From Microvirga terrae (GTDB taxonomy: Bacteria; Pseudomonadota; Alphaproteobacteria; Rhizobiales; Beijerinckiaceae): DNA of 64,000 nucleotides. A program made the translations under genes and the position numbers. The notes below the pieces were generated by a model. It was not told the DNA's origin, did no database searches, and saw nothing but the letters and a program-made list of their open reading frames with translations. The stretch covers positions 1,302,001 through 1,366,000 of the forward strand of contig NZ_CP102845.1 of NCBI RefSeq assembly GCF_013307435.2, given 5' to 3'. How positions within the stretch are numbered: position 1 is the stretch's first letter; every line of letters starts with the position of its first letter. Positions 1 to 8,245 of the stretch are shown here, one piece after another.

Positions 1-524
1 AAGCTGGGCGCCCATGGGTCGATCCGCCATCCGAGGCCGAGACCAAGGCACCGATCTCGGCACCATCCTCCCTTCCGGCGTCGCCGCCGGCCCAAGCTGC
101 CGCGCCTTCTGCGGCCCCTCCTAGTCCACGCCCCGCCGAAGCGAAGGTCGACACCGAAGCTCAGCCGTCTGCTGAAACTTCGCCGCGGAACACAGTCGCT
201 GACACGCAGACCAAGCCAAAAACCACTGTCGAGCGCAAGACACGCCCTCGCTCGCAGCAGGCCAATGCATCAACCCGCAGCCAGAGGCGGGATGCCCAGG
301 TCGCGCGCCGACGTGCGACCGGAACCCAAATATCGCAGGCTGAACCTCGCAGCGCCATAGAGCGTCGGGCGCGGGTCACACGCTACGGGTCTGTTCGGGA
401 GGGACTGGATGCAGGTCTCCAGGTCATGAGGCTGCGGACCATTCAACTTCCGGACGGCCGTCGCATCGATATCCTGACACGGCCCGATCAGGATATCGCA
501 TCCGGATTGCCGGACGGATATTGA
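1..524 (+). CDS. 3' part of a Pro/Ala/Arg-rich protein of unknown function (5' end outside window)
   Basis: An open frame enters from the left edge (first full codon at base 3) and ends at TGA 522-524, giving 173 residues with no internal stop. The first ~55 residues are Pro/Ala/Ser-rich and the next ~60 are rich in Arg, Thr and Gln, which looks like an extended, disordered linker. The last ~50 residues look more ordered and carry the stretch RTIQLPDGRRIDILTRP. The frame has no start inside the window, so the gene is truncated by the window edge. I do not recognise a family. A tail of an envelope or DNA-associated protein is possible but unsupported. It converges with the exonuclease gene that follows. 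Confidence 0.6.
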   Translation, partial: AGRPWVDPPSEAETKAPISAPSSLPASPPAQAAAPSAAPPSPRPAEAKVDTEAQPSAETSPRNTVADTQTKPKTTVERKTRPRSQQANASTRSQRRDAQVARRRATGTQISQAEPRSAIERRARVTRYGSVREGLDAGLQVMRLRTIQLPDGRRIDILTRPDQDIASGLPDGY

Positions 525-585
525 TTGGTCAGCTCTGGGCAGAAGCCGAAGGACGCCGATACGACGCAGCACCGTTCATGCTTGA

Positions 586-1203
586 CTACCGGGCCTGTCC
601 GACTGTTTGGGGTGTGTCGATGCCGCCCTGTTGGGATCGCGCGGCGGCTTCTTCCACACGGCGGCGTATGTCGAGCCAGAGACGTTGCTCGCGCCGCGCG
701 TCCGCAAGGGCACGGTGGGCTGCAGGACCGAGTTCATCATCGCGGCGCTGAGCTTGGGCAAGAATATCTTGCATAATGCTTCGATGGAGATCCGCCGGAA
801 TCCGAGCATCCCGCAGCACCTCACGCATAATCCGTCGATGAGCCATCTCGGTATCTTCAAGACGCAAGGCGTGGCGTGGCAGTCCGGCTGTGCGCAGGAG
901 CTTGCTGAGCCACTTCCCATCCCATGATGGCGCTGTTGCATAGAGTGCACGGCCCGTCAAAACTGACACCATCCTCTGAGCAACCTCGTCGAGCGGTTCT
1001 CCTTCCGCGTTCAGTTGCTCCCTTGAAATGCCATGAACCCTTCCTGCTTTGACATCCCAGTCGGTCCACGCTTCAGCAGGCTTGATGAGGTGGCTCTCCT
1101 CCTCGCCATTTGCGAAGACCCAGGCCACCTCAATAGGATAACCCTGCTTGTCGAGAGATGAGGCCTCAAAATCGAGGAACACGGTTTTCGATAAATCCGG
1201 CAT
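586..1203 (-). CDS. DnaQ-like DEDDh 3'-5' exonuclease family protein
   Basis: A 205-residue protein of the RNase T / DnaQ fold. Exo I is the segment FLDFEASSLD (D11, E13), a plausible Exo II Asp is D95 in SWDGKW, and Exo III is the HxAxxD motif H163-RALA-D168. These are the four acidic residues and the His of DEDDh two-metal exonucleases. It lacks a polymerase or helicase domain, so it is a stand-alone enzyme that trims single-stranded DNA or RNA ends. The natural substrate cannot be told from sequence. It is transcribed alone on the - strand and converges with the gene at the left edge. Confidence 0.75.
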   Translation of the reverse strand: MPDLSKTVFLDFEASSLDKQGYPIEVAWVFANGEEESHLIKPAEAWTDWDVKAGRVHGISREQLNAEGEPLDEVAQRMVSVLTGRALYATAPSWDGKWLSKLLRTAGLPRHALRLEDTEMAHRRIMREVLRDARIPADLHRSIMQDILAQAQRRDDELGPAAHRALADARREQRLWLDIRRRVEEAAARSQQGGIDTPQTVGQAR

Positions 1204-1548
1204 CGTGGATCAACTCGCGTATGGCGTGGTTTGCTCTCGACAATCACGGACAGTATCATCGATGAGCAGCGATGGATCATACATCCATCGCATTCAGAAC
1301 GCGCAAGCGGCCACACGGCTCCACCGCAGGGGGGGGAGGTTCAGAAGCCCGTGACGGAAGAGAGCGCCGGAAATCTCTTGTGGCCTGCCGAAACCCTGAG
1401 ATGTGCTGAAACGCTGTCGCTCCAACCCGAACTTCCAAGGTGGCCAGACCATGATCCTGCACCATGCGGCGTTTCCACCGCGCAGGGGTCGGAACCTGAA
1501 TGCTGGAGACTTGCAAATGTTCGGCCCAAGTGCCGTGACGAAGAGCGC
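1204..1548. other. 345-base gap with a perfect 9-bp inverted repeat
   Basis: This lies between the exonuclease start and the transglycosylase stop, both on the - strand. At 1269-1291 there is a perfect inverted repeat: GCGATGGAT, a 5-nt spacer, then ATCCATCGC, 66 bases before the exonuclease start. It could be an operator or a transcript hairpin; no T-run follows. Short open frames in the gap have no ribosome-binding site or family resemblance. Two blocks (around 1319-1370 and 1465-1550) loosely resemble each other and may be an old duplication. Confidence 0.4.
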
Positions 1549-2031
1549 CTAACGGGAATTGGAGGATGCGAAGCCTGCCGAGGCGGTGATCGAACCTGTC
1601 GTCACGGGTTCGCTGGCGCCGGTTCGAAGGGTATGCAGCAATCCCTTGCGCTTGGCCTCGTAGTAATAGCCGCCAGCATAAAGCGCGACGGCACGGTCCG
1701 GGTTGCCGCCTGCCACTCGATAGGCGTTCGCAAGATACGGAACGGCATATGTAAGATTGGTGTTCGCGTCGAGCAGGCCCGAGACTGTTCCTCTATAACC
1801 CATTCCTCGCGCGGTGGCATAGCGGATCTGCATGAGGCCCAAATTGCCGGCACTGGACGCGCGTGGATTGTAGCCGCTTTCACGCCGGATGATTCGATGT
1901 ACCAATGTTTCGGGAATTCCGTGGGCCCGGGCGTGTTGTGCGACGAGTGTGTCGATCTGGTCTCTTTCAGATGCTGCGGCAGGCAACGTGCAGGCGAGCG
2001 CCGTACATGCGAGAACAAGACGAGAAATCAT
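1549..2031 (-). CDS. Small secreted lytic transglycosylase (SLT domain)
   Basis: 160 residues. A signal peptide occupies about residues 1-20 (MISRLVLACTALACTLPAAA). It is followed by a single SLT/goose-lysozyme-like domain with the catalytic Glu51 in RRESGYNP, the GLMQI motif and the late NLTYAVPYLANAY segment typical of family 1 transglycosylases. It should cleave the MurNAc-GlcNAc bond of peptidoglycan in the periplasm. The domain is minimal, as in transglycosylases that open the wall for secretion or conjugation machines, but no such genes are in view. The last ~25 residues are Ser/Thr/Ala-rich and probably disordered. Confidence 0.85.
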   Translation of the reverse strand: MISRLVLACTALACTLPAAASERDQIDTLVAQHARAHGIPETLVHRIIRRESGYNPRASSAGNLGLMQIRYATARGMGYRGTVSGLLDANTNLTYAVPYLANAYRVAGGNPDRAVALYAGGYYYEAKRKGLLHTLRTGASEPVTTGSITASAGFASSNSR

Positions 2032-2704
2032 GAAGGTCCCCTTGTTTGAGGAGATTTCTCGACGCCAATCGTGGCAATTGGACGTCAGCTTGACTGTAAG
2101 GATGTCATGCCGACCCGTGTATCCCTTCTGATGGCGCTTCGGATGTAAGCTCTTTGGCCGTTACTCTGACCATGCCGCTCATTGGAGACATCGTCGTCGC
2201 TTGTTCAAAGGGGGTAGAGAGGTAATCCCATGTCAAAGTGCGCGGACTCCAAACGCTCGCGCGTCCTGCAAGACTCTGGAAGGTCAATACACCTGACTTA
2301 TCGGATTGAAGCCAATGCCTGGAAAGCACGCGCTGAGATCAATCGATGACTGTCTTCCTAGAATTGGAGCGGTGAGTATTCTAGGCAGCTAAGGCCATAT
2401 TCTGAAATACATACGAATGTACGATGACATCTTGCTGAATATAGCAAACGCCGGATTGAGTTTTGAACCGGATGCGAAGAAAGAATAACTCAGACTACCG
2501 GCCTCGCTGAGCAAGGGGTATAGGCAGCACTTATGAGTTAAAGCCTCATGTTGAAAGTGGTAATGCCTTTCTTAGTTCCGAGGGGGTATCTCGCAAGCCG
2601 AAATAGTGGGGCGAAATAAAACCAAGCGGTAGTATTTATTGGGCTGTATCCGGCGCTTTCCAAAGTCTGCGCCCCTTCCACTGTGATTCAGCAGGAACAG
2701 CCCA
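2032..2704. other. 673-base A+T-richer leader region before the polysaccharide operon
   Basis: This gap separates the divergent transglycosylase and algD genes and must hold promoters for both. From about 2340 to 2640 it is visibly richer in A+T than the surrounding genes. I see a small inverted repeat ATGAG/CTCAT near 2534-2551. I found no convincing sigma-70, EcfG (GGAAC-N16-CGTT) or AlgU-type (GAACTT-N16-TCTGA) promoter. Short open frames here look spurious. Confidence 0.4.
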
Positions 2705-4015
2705 ATGCAAATCAGCGTTTTTGGGATTGGCTATGTCGGTGCCGTCTCCGCGGCCTGTTTGGCCAACGATGGCCACAACGTCATTGCAGTCGATCCAAAT
2801 CCCCAAAAAGTCGGACCTCTCAACGAGGGTATCAGCCCGATCGTCGAGCCGGGACTGAGCGAGATGATCAAAGGCGGCATCAGCAGCAAGCGCCTGATGG
2901 CGACGAGCGATGTTCGCGAGGCCGTTCACGGGACTGACTTGTCCTTCGTGTGCGTAGGAACTCCCTCTCGTTCGAACGGATCGCTCGACACGGCTTATGT
3001 GAACGCCGCAGCCGAGCAGATCGGTGCAGCCATACGCGAGAAAAATTCCTTCCATTCCGTGGTCATGCGGTCGACGATCCTGCCAGGCACGATGGAGGGC
3101 ATCGTTCTCCCTGCTCTTGAACGCGCATCGGGCCGTCAGGCAGGCGTCGGCTTCGGCGTCGCATACTACCCCGAGTTCCTGCGGGAAAGCACAGCGATCG
3201 CCGATTACTATGATCCGGGGGCCATCATCTTCGGCCGTCACGATCAGCTGACGATCGATCGGCTGATCGATCTGCACAAGATTTTCAAAGTTGATCCGAA
3301 GATCGTGTCCATTCGCACGGCCGAGGCCGTCAAATATACGAATAATGCATGGCATGCGCTGAAGATCAGCTTCGCGAACGAGATCGGCAACATCTGCAAG
3401 GAGGCCGGAATCGATGGTCATGCCGTGATGGAGGTTCTGTGTGCCGATACGCGATTGAACATCTCCAAAGCGTACCTAAAGCCGGGCTTCGCGTTCGGAG
3501 GCTCCTGCCTCCCGAAGGATCTTCGGGCTCTGCGCTTCGCGGCACGTAAGCTCGACGTCCCGACGCCCATTCTCGATGCCACGATGGAGGCGAACGAAGA
3601 GCAGTTGCGTCGTGCATACTCGATGGTCGCCGCCACCGGCAAACGTCGTATCGGCATCATTGGTCTGAGCTTCAAGCCCGAGACCGACGATCTGCGTGAA
3701 AGCCCCCTGGTCGAACTCGCGGAGCGCCTCTATGGGCGTGGCTATGATATCCGCATCTACGACCCGAACATTCAGGTCGCGAAGCTGACCGGAGCCAACC
3801 TCCAGTTCGTCAAGGCGCATCTGCCCCACCTGACCTCGCTCCTGACCGACGATATCAACGAAGTCATTGATCACGCGGAGGCTTTCGTTCTCGGCAATCG
3901 CGATGAGGCAAAGCGGCTGATGGCGACCCTGAACGACGACAGGCCGCTCATCGATCTCGTGCGCATCGATCAGACAAGGTGTTCCGGTGACCTTTATCAA
4001 GGAATCTGCTGGTAA
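2705..4015 (+). CDS. algD: GDP-mannose 6-dehydrogenase
   Basis: 436 residues, the same length as Pseudomonas AlgD. It oxidises GDP-mannose twice with NAD+ to GDP-mannuronate, the committed alginate precursor, in the cytoplasm. The N-terminal Rossmann fold starts at once with MQISVFGIGYVGAV (GxGxxG). A central dimer helix and a C-terminal nucleotide-sugar domain (IGIIGLSFKPETDDLRESP) follow. The catalytic Cys268 sits in GFAFGGSCLPKD, exactly at the Pseudomonas position. YTNNAWHALKISFANE matches GDP-mannose rather than UDP-glucose dehydrogenases. An AGGAACAG-like site precedes the ATG. It is the first gene of the operon and overlaps alg8 by 29 bases. Confidence 0.95.
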   Translation: MQISVFGIGYVGAVSAACLANDGHNVIAVDPNPQKVGPLNEGISPIVEPGLSEMIKGGISSKRLMATSDVREAVHGTDLSFVCVGTPSRSNGSLDTAYVNAAAEQIGAAIREKNSFHSVVMRSTILPGTMEGIVLPALERASGRQAGVGFGVAYYPEFLRESTAIADYYDPGAIIFGRHDQLTIDRLIDLHKIFKVDPKIVSIRTAEAVKYTNNAWHALKISFANEIGNICKEAGIDGHAVMEVLCADTRLNISKAYLKPGFAFGGSCLPKDLRALRFAARKLDVPTPILDATMEANEEQLRRAYSMVAATGKRRIGIIGLSFKPETDDLRESPLVELAERLYGRGYDIRIYDPNIQVAKLTGANLQFVKAHLPHLTSLLTDDINEVIDHAEAFVLGNRDEAKRLMATLNDDRPLIDLVRIDQTRCSGDLYQGICW

Positions 4016-5531
4016 AACCAGCAGCAACCGGCTTTCGGAGTCGGTAGGGGCACACGTGCTCTATGTGGTGGCCGTAGCAGCGTTTGCTGCTGCGATCCCG
4101 CCTCAGGCTTACGGCGCCGTGAGCGCCGGAGCCGTTGGAACCATAGGGTTTCTCGCCCTGTGGCGCTACGGATGGGGCTTCCTGCATTTCATCCGCGCTC
4201 TGGTCTTCCGCAAACAGGCATTCCCACGCATGCGGAAGGCTGCCAATGCGGCGGTGGAGCAAGCACCACCCAACGCTTTTCTGCTTGTGACGACCTTTCG
4301 CATCGACAGTGCAGTCACCGCACGGGTCTATCGCGCCGTTTTCGAGGCGGCGTTGGCAGCCCCTGGAAGAGCAACGGTCGTCGCCTCCGTCGTGGAGGCC
4401 GGCGATCAGAGACTCGTCAAGAGCCTGTTCCGAGCCGTCTGCGGAGACGCGAGCAACGTCGATCTGGTCATGGTGCGCATTGCCGGGACAGGCAAGCGGG
4501 ACGCTCTCGCCTATGGCTTTCGAGCGATCGCACGCCGCACTCCTGCCGACGACGACGTTGTCGCCGTCATCGATGGAGACAGCATCGTCCCGCCTGACCT
4601 CGTGCGGAAATGTGCTGGGTTCTTCCAGCTCGATCCGCAAGTCGGGGCATTGACGACCGATGAGCTGAGCGAAGTCCGCGGCCGCCGAATCTTCCAGGAA
4701 TGGTATTCACTCCGCTTTGCCCAGCGCCACACCCTGATGTCGTCCGTCGGACTGTCGCAGCGCGTCCTGACATTGACCGGTCGGATGGCGATGTTCCGTG
4801 CGAGCATCATCTGCAACCCCGAGTTCGTTCGCCAGGTCGAACTCGACTACATCGACCATTGGCGCCTTGGCCGGTTCAAGTTCCTGACAGGGGACGACAA
4901 GTCGAGCTGGTTCTGGCTGCTTCGGAACGGCTACAAGATGCTCTACGTGCCCGACATCGTCGTGCTGACCGTCGAGGACCCGCCCTCGGACAGCTTCATC
5001 TCCGCCGCGGCCATGCTCATGGTGCGATGGTTCGGCAATATGCTGCGCACGAACTCGCGGGCTCTCGCGCTTGGTCCACGCAGGATCGGGCTGTTCACCT
5101 GGTGGGCGATTCTCGATCAGCGGATGTCGATGTGGACGTCGCTCGTGGGCTTCGTGATCGCTCTGCTGGCAGGGATCTTCGTCAGCGGCTATGCGCTCCT
5201 GCTTTATGCCCTCTGGATTCTGACGTCGCGCTACGTCCTGACCCTGTCCCTCTTGGCGTCCAGGCCGAGGGTCTCCGTCTTCTATCCTTTCCTTCTCTAC
5301 TTCAACCAGATCTTCGGGTCCCTGATCAAAGTCCATGTGACCTTCCGTCTCGACCGGCAGAAATGGACACGCCAGAAAACCGCCTCGACAAAGGCGACGA
5401 AGCGGCCCCTCATCGCGAGCAGCTTCATGTCCGCATACATGCATAGCCTCGCGCTGGCCACATTCGTGACGGTCCTCGCCTGGAGCATGGACGTGCTTCC
5501 GACACCGAAGCCGATGCTGTTTCTCCCTTAG
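3987..5531 (+). CDS. alg8: Alginate polymerase subunit, GT2 glycosyltransferase Alg8
   Basis: 514 residues, starting GTG inside the end of algD. A processive family-2 glycosyltransferase of the inner membrane that polymerises GDP-mannuronate. Membrane segments lie near residues 22-60, with two or three more at about 375-430 and one near the C-terminus. The cytosolic domain shows VTTFRID, the metal-binding DGDS (D196, D198), the acceptor motif TGDD (301-304) with Lys and Trp after it, and an RW pair (347-348) in the QxxRW position. Sequence flow is that of Pseudomonas Alg8 (494 residues). It works with Alg44, encoded 32 bases downstream. Confidence 0.93.
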   Translation: MTFIKESAGKTSSNRLSESVGAHVLYVVAVAAFAAAIPPQAYGAVSAGAVGTIGFLALWRYGWGFLHFIRALVFRKQAFPRMRKAANAAVEQAPPNAFLLVTTFRIDSAVTARVYRAVFEAALAAPGRATVVASVVEAGDQRLVKSLFRAVCGDASNVDLVMVRIAGTGKRDALAYGFRAIARRTPADDDVVAVIDGDSIVPPDLVRKCAGFFQLDPQVGALTTDELSEVRGRRIFQEWYSLRFAQRHTLMSSVGLSQRVLTLTGRMAMFRASIICNPEFVRQVELDYIDHWRLGRFKFLTGDDKSSWFWLLRNGYKMLYVPDIVVLTVEDPPSDSFISAAAMLMVRWFGNMLRTNSRALALGPRRIGLFTWWAILDQRMSMWTSLVGFVIALLAGIFVSGYALLLYALWILTSRYVLTLSLLASRPRVSVFYPFLLYFNQIFGSLIKVHVTFRLDRQKWTRQKTASTKATKRPLIASSFMSAYMHSLALATFVTVLAWSMDVLPTPKPMLFLP

Positions 5532-5563
5532 AATGAACGATACCGATTTGGAGCTTGAGGTTC

Positions 5564-6766
5564 ATGACGAAGATCACGCACGAAGCCGAGGTTCAAAGGC
5601 AACATCCCCGATACCGGATCCCGGTGCGGTGCATCTATAACGGATCTCAGGTCTCCGTGGTCGATGTCTCGGTCGGAGGCATCGGCCTGAGGACAGGCGC
5701 GATCGACGCGAAGCCGGGCCGTGTTCTCGACCTTACCCTGGTCTTCCCGTTCAGCGGCTACGAACTGTCGCTGCCCATCAATGCGGAGGTCCGCTACATC
5801 ACCGATGAGCACAGCAGGATCGGCCTGCGCTTTGTCGATGTCTCTCCGCGTCAGCACAACCTTCTGCGCTTCATCCTCGACGCCTACCTGTCCGGCGAGG
5901 TGGTGGATGCCGGTGACATTCTGGATGTGTCATCACGCCGGAACGAGGGCAAGACCCGTGAGGTTCCCCAGCGCGCCGCGCCGCAGGGATTGAGGGCTCA
6001 TCTTTCCCATCATGGCCGCACCGTAGCGGGCTATGTCGGGATCGGCGCCTTAACCCTGTTTCTTCTCGGGTTCATCGGCATGGGCCTCTTCGAGCGGATG
6101 TACATCATACCCGCCCAGTCGGCCCTGATCACTACGGACCTCGTGACGGTTCCGGCTCCTTCGAACGGTCAGGTCACGTTCGTCGCAACCGGCAGCGAAG
6201 TGAAGGCAGGGGAGCCGCTGCTGACGATCCAGGGCCCGCAGGGCAACAGCATCGTCATCGACAGTCCCTGCAACTGCGTCGTCCAGGCTCGTTACAGCCG
6301 AGCCGCCAATTTCGTCCGCGAAGGTGCGCCCATCCTGGCTCTCCGCGAGAAGACGAGCACTCCTTATGTCACGGCAAGCATCTCTCACGATCAGCTTCTG
6401 CGGTTCTATCGTGGCGCCAGTGCCGTCATCGAGTATTCCGATGGAACCCGTGTGCGGGAGAATCGCATTGAGCGCCTGCCGACCCTCGTCGGCGAGGCCG
6501 CATCGTCCGGTCCGTTCCTCGTCAAGCTCGCACCGGGACGCGATCTCGACATGTCCACCATCGGGCAGCCCGTATCCGTGGTCTTCAACACGTTCTCAGG
6601 ATCCTCGGTCGGCGCCGCGACCGGCAAGCTGCGGGCAGCCATGAACTGGGCAGGCGAGAGGATCGCGGCTGCCTTCGGGCAAGGCAACGAGGTGGCGGCG
6701 GCACCCAAAAAGGCCAAAGAGCCTGACGTCGACAGCGGGAGACGCCTCGCGGGGCTGAAACAATAA
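5564..6766 (+). CDS. alg44: c-di-GMP-binding polymerase partner Alg44 (PilZ + HlyD-like)
   Basis: 400 residues from ATG 5564. An in-frame TTG at 5555 is possible, but GGAG at 5549-5552 fits the ATG better. The N-terminal PilZ domain has both c-di-GMP motifs: R12xxxR16 (RQHPR) and D34xSxxG39 (DVSVGG). One membrane helix (about 155-176) follows, then a periplasmic HlyD/biotinyl-lipoyl-like part (VPAPSNGQVTFVATGSEVKAGEP). This matches Pseudomonas Alg44 (389 residues), which switches Alg8 on when c-di-GMP is bound and spans the periplasm towards the exporter. Because the motifs are intact, post-translational c-di-GMP control is expected. Confidence 0.92.
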   Translation: MTKITHEAEVQRQHPRYRIPVRCIYNGSQVSVVDVSVGGIGLRTGAIDAKPGRVLDLTLVFPFSGYELSLPINAEVRYITDEHSRIGLRFVDVSPRQHNLLRFILDAYLSGEVVDAGDILDVSSRRNEGKTREVPQRAAPQGLRAHLSHHGRTVAGYVGIGALTLFLLGFIGMGLFERMYIIPAQSALITTDLVTVPAPSNGQVTFVATGSEVKAGEPLLTIQGPQGNSIVIDSPCNCVVQARYSRAANFVREGAPILALREKTSTPYVTASISHDQLLRFYRGASAVIEYSDGTRVRENRIERLPTLVGEAASSGPFLVKLAPGRDLDMSTIGQPVSVVFNTFSGSSVGAATGKLRAAMNWAGERIAAAFGQGNEVAAAPKKAKEPDVDSGRRLAGLKQ

Positions 6767-6826
6767 CAACGATCAAATCAGGGCCACGCTTCGAAGCGCA
6801 ATCTTTAAACAGTTTGGAGATTTGAA

Positions 6827-8245
6827 ATGAACAGCATCATTCCCGTTCTGATGTGCGGTGGGTCCGGAACCCGGCTGTGGCCGGTATCCCGCTCCAGCGA
6901 GCCGAAGCAGTTCCATGCCCTCGCGGGTCAGTCGAGCCTGTTCCAGCAGACGGTTCGACGGTTCCGTACGGAACAGTATGCAGAGCCCGTCATCGTGGTG
7001 AACACCAACCATCGAGATCTCGCCCTGCGTGAAATCGGCCAGCTGCATGCCGGAGCCGCAAGGTTGCTGGTGGAGCCGTGCGTGCGCAGCACAGGACCTG
7101 CGATTGCGGCTGCAGCGTCTCTGATCGCCGAGGAAGATCCGGATCGCCTGATGCTCGTCGCCCCGAGCGATCACGTCATGGAACAAGCGGAGATCTTCTC
7201 GGAGGCCGTCGCTCAGGCCGCAAAGGCTGCGCAGCAGGGGCAGATCGTGCTTTTCGGCATTCGCCCGACCCAGCCGGAGACCGGGTTCGGCTATATCGAG
7301 ATCGGCGAGGCTTTCGACGACGCAAGCTTCAAGGTGAGAGGTTTCGTCGAGAAGCCGGCGCGGGCTGTCGCCGAGACACTGGTTGCCGGAGAGCGCCACC
7401 TCTGGAACAGTGGAATCTTCATGTTCACGGCCCGGACGATCCTCGATGAACTGGAGCGGCATGCGCCGGACGTTCTGGCCTGCGCCCGGCACGCTCTCGC
7501 CCTGGCTCAACGTGGCAACGACACCATTCGTCTCGCGGCCGAGTTCGACACGGCCCCGGTCATCTCGATCGACTACGCTGTGATGGAACGCAGCGATCGC
7601 CTCGTCTGCATCCCGGTCTCGCCCGAGTGGAGGGATCTCGGCTCCTGGTCCGCGCTCTGGGATATCGGGTCAAAGGACGGGAACGGGAATGTGTCGCGCG
7701 GCGACACACTCCTTCAGGACGTGCGTGACAGCTACGTTCACGGGAATTCCCGTCTTGTCGCAGTCATGGGAGTCGAGAACGTCGTCGTCATCGATACCGC
7801 GGACGCCGTTCTCGTCAGTTCATTGGATCAGGCCCAGAACGTCGGACGTCTGGCGGCCGAGCTGGCGGCATCGAAGCGTTCGGAGGCGGCCCTGCACCGG
7901 AAGGTACGCCGTCCTTGGGGATCGTACGAGTCCTTGCGTGTCGGTGAGACCTTCCAGGTGAAGCACATCGTCGTGGACGTGGCAGGTCGTCTGTCGTTGC
8001 AGTACCACCATCACCGCTCCGAGCATTGGACGGTCGTTTCGGGAACCGCAAGGGTAACCGTCGGCGAGAAGGTGTTTGTCATGACGGCAAACGAATCCGT
8101 CTACATTCCAAAAGGCGACGTCCACAGGCTCGAGAACATCGGCGATGAGGAGTTGCATCTGATCGAGGTGCAGTGCGGAACCTATCTCGGGGAAGACGAC
8201 ATCGTGCGTCTGGAGGATCAGTATGACCGCATCGTCACGATCTGA
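6827..8245 (+). CDS. algA: Bifunctional mannose-1-phosphate guanylyltransferase / phosphomannose isomerase
   Basis: 472 residues (Pseudomonas AlgA about 481). The N-terminal nucleotidyltransferase carries the pyrophosphorylase signature GGSGTRLWPVSR (11-22) and FVEKP (FVEKPARA here). The C-terminal cupin (about 350-465) is the type II phosphomannose isomerase, with RPWGSYESL, the metal-site stretch QYHHHRSEHW and YIPKGDVHRLEN. It converts fructose-6-P to mannose-6-P and mannose-1-P plus GTP to GDP-mannose. No phosphomannomutase (algC) is in the window, as usual for such operons. GGAG lies just before the ATG. The gene sits fourth, not last as in Pseudomonas, and its end overlaps the next gene by 23 bases. 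Confidence 0.93.
   Translation: MNSIIPVLMCGGSGTRLWPVSRSSEPKQFHALAGQSSLFQQTVRRFRTEQYAEPVIVVNTNHRDLALREIGQLHAGAARLLVEPCVRSTGPAIAAAASLIAEEDPDRLMLVAPSDHVMEQAEIFSEAVAQAAKAAQQGQIVLFGIRPTQPETGFGYIEIGEAFDDASFKVRGFVEKPARAVAETLVAGERHLWNSGIFMFTARTILDELERHAPDVLACARHALALAQRGNDTIRLAAEFDTAPVISIDYAVMERSDRLVCIPVSPEWRDLGSWSALWDIGSKDGNGNVSRGDTLLQDVRDSYVHGNSRLVAVMGVENVVVIDTADAVLVSSLDQAQNVGRLAAELAASKRSEAALHRKVRRPWGSYESLRVGETFQVKHIVVDVAGRLSLQYHHHRSEHWTVVSGTARVTVGEKVFVMTANESVYIPKGDVHRLENIGDEELHLIEVQCGTYLGEDDIVRLEDQYDRIVTI

Noticed and set aside
1277..1516. A 79-codon - strand frame between the exonuclease and transglycosylase.
   Set aside because: No ribosome-binding site, no family resemblance and a Pro-rich tail in GC-rich DNA; kept only as a gap note.
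2105..2329. A 74-codon - strand frame in the operon leader.
   Set aside because: Low coding character, no ribosome-binding site.
2440..2500. AlgU/sigma-22-like promoter (GAACCG ... TCAGA) before algD.
   Set aside because: The spacing between the boxes is 19 bases, not 16-17, and the -35 box is poor.
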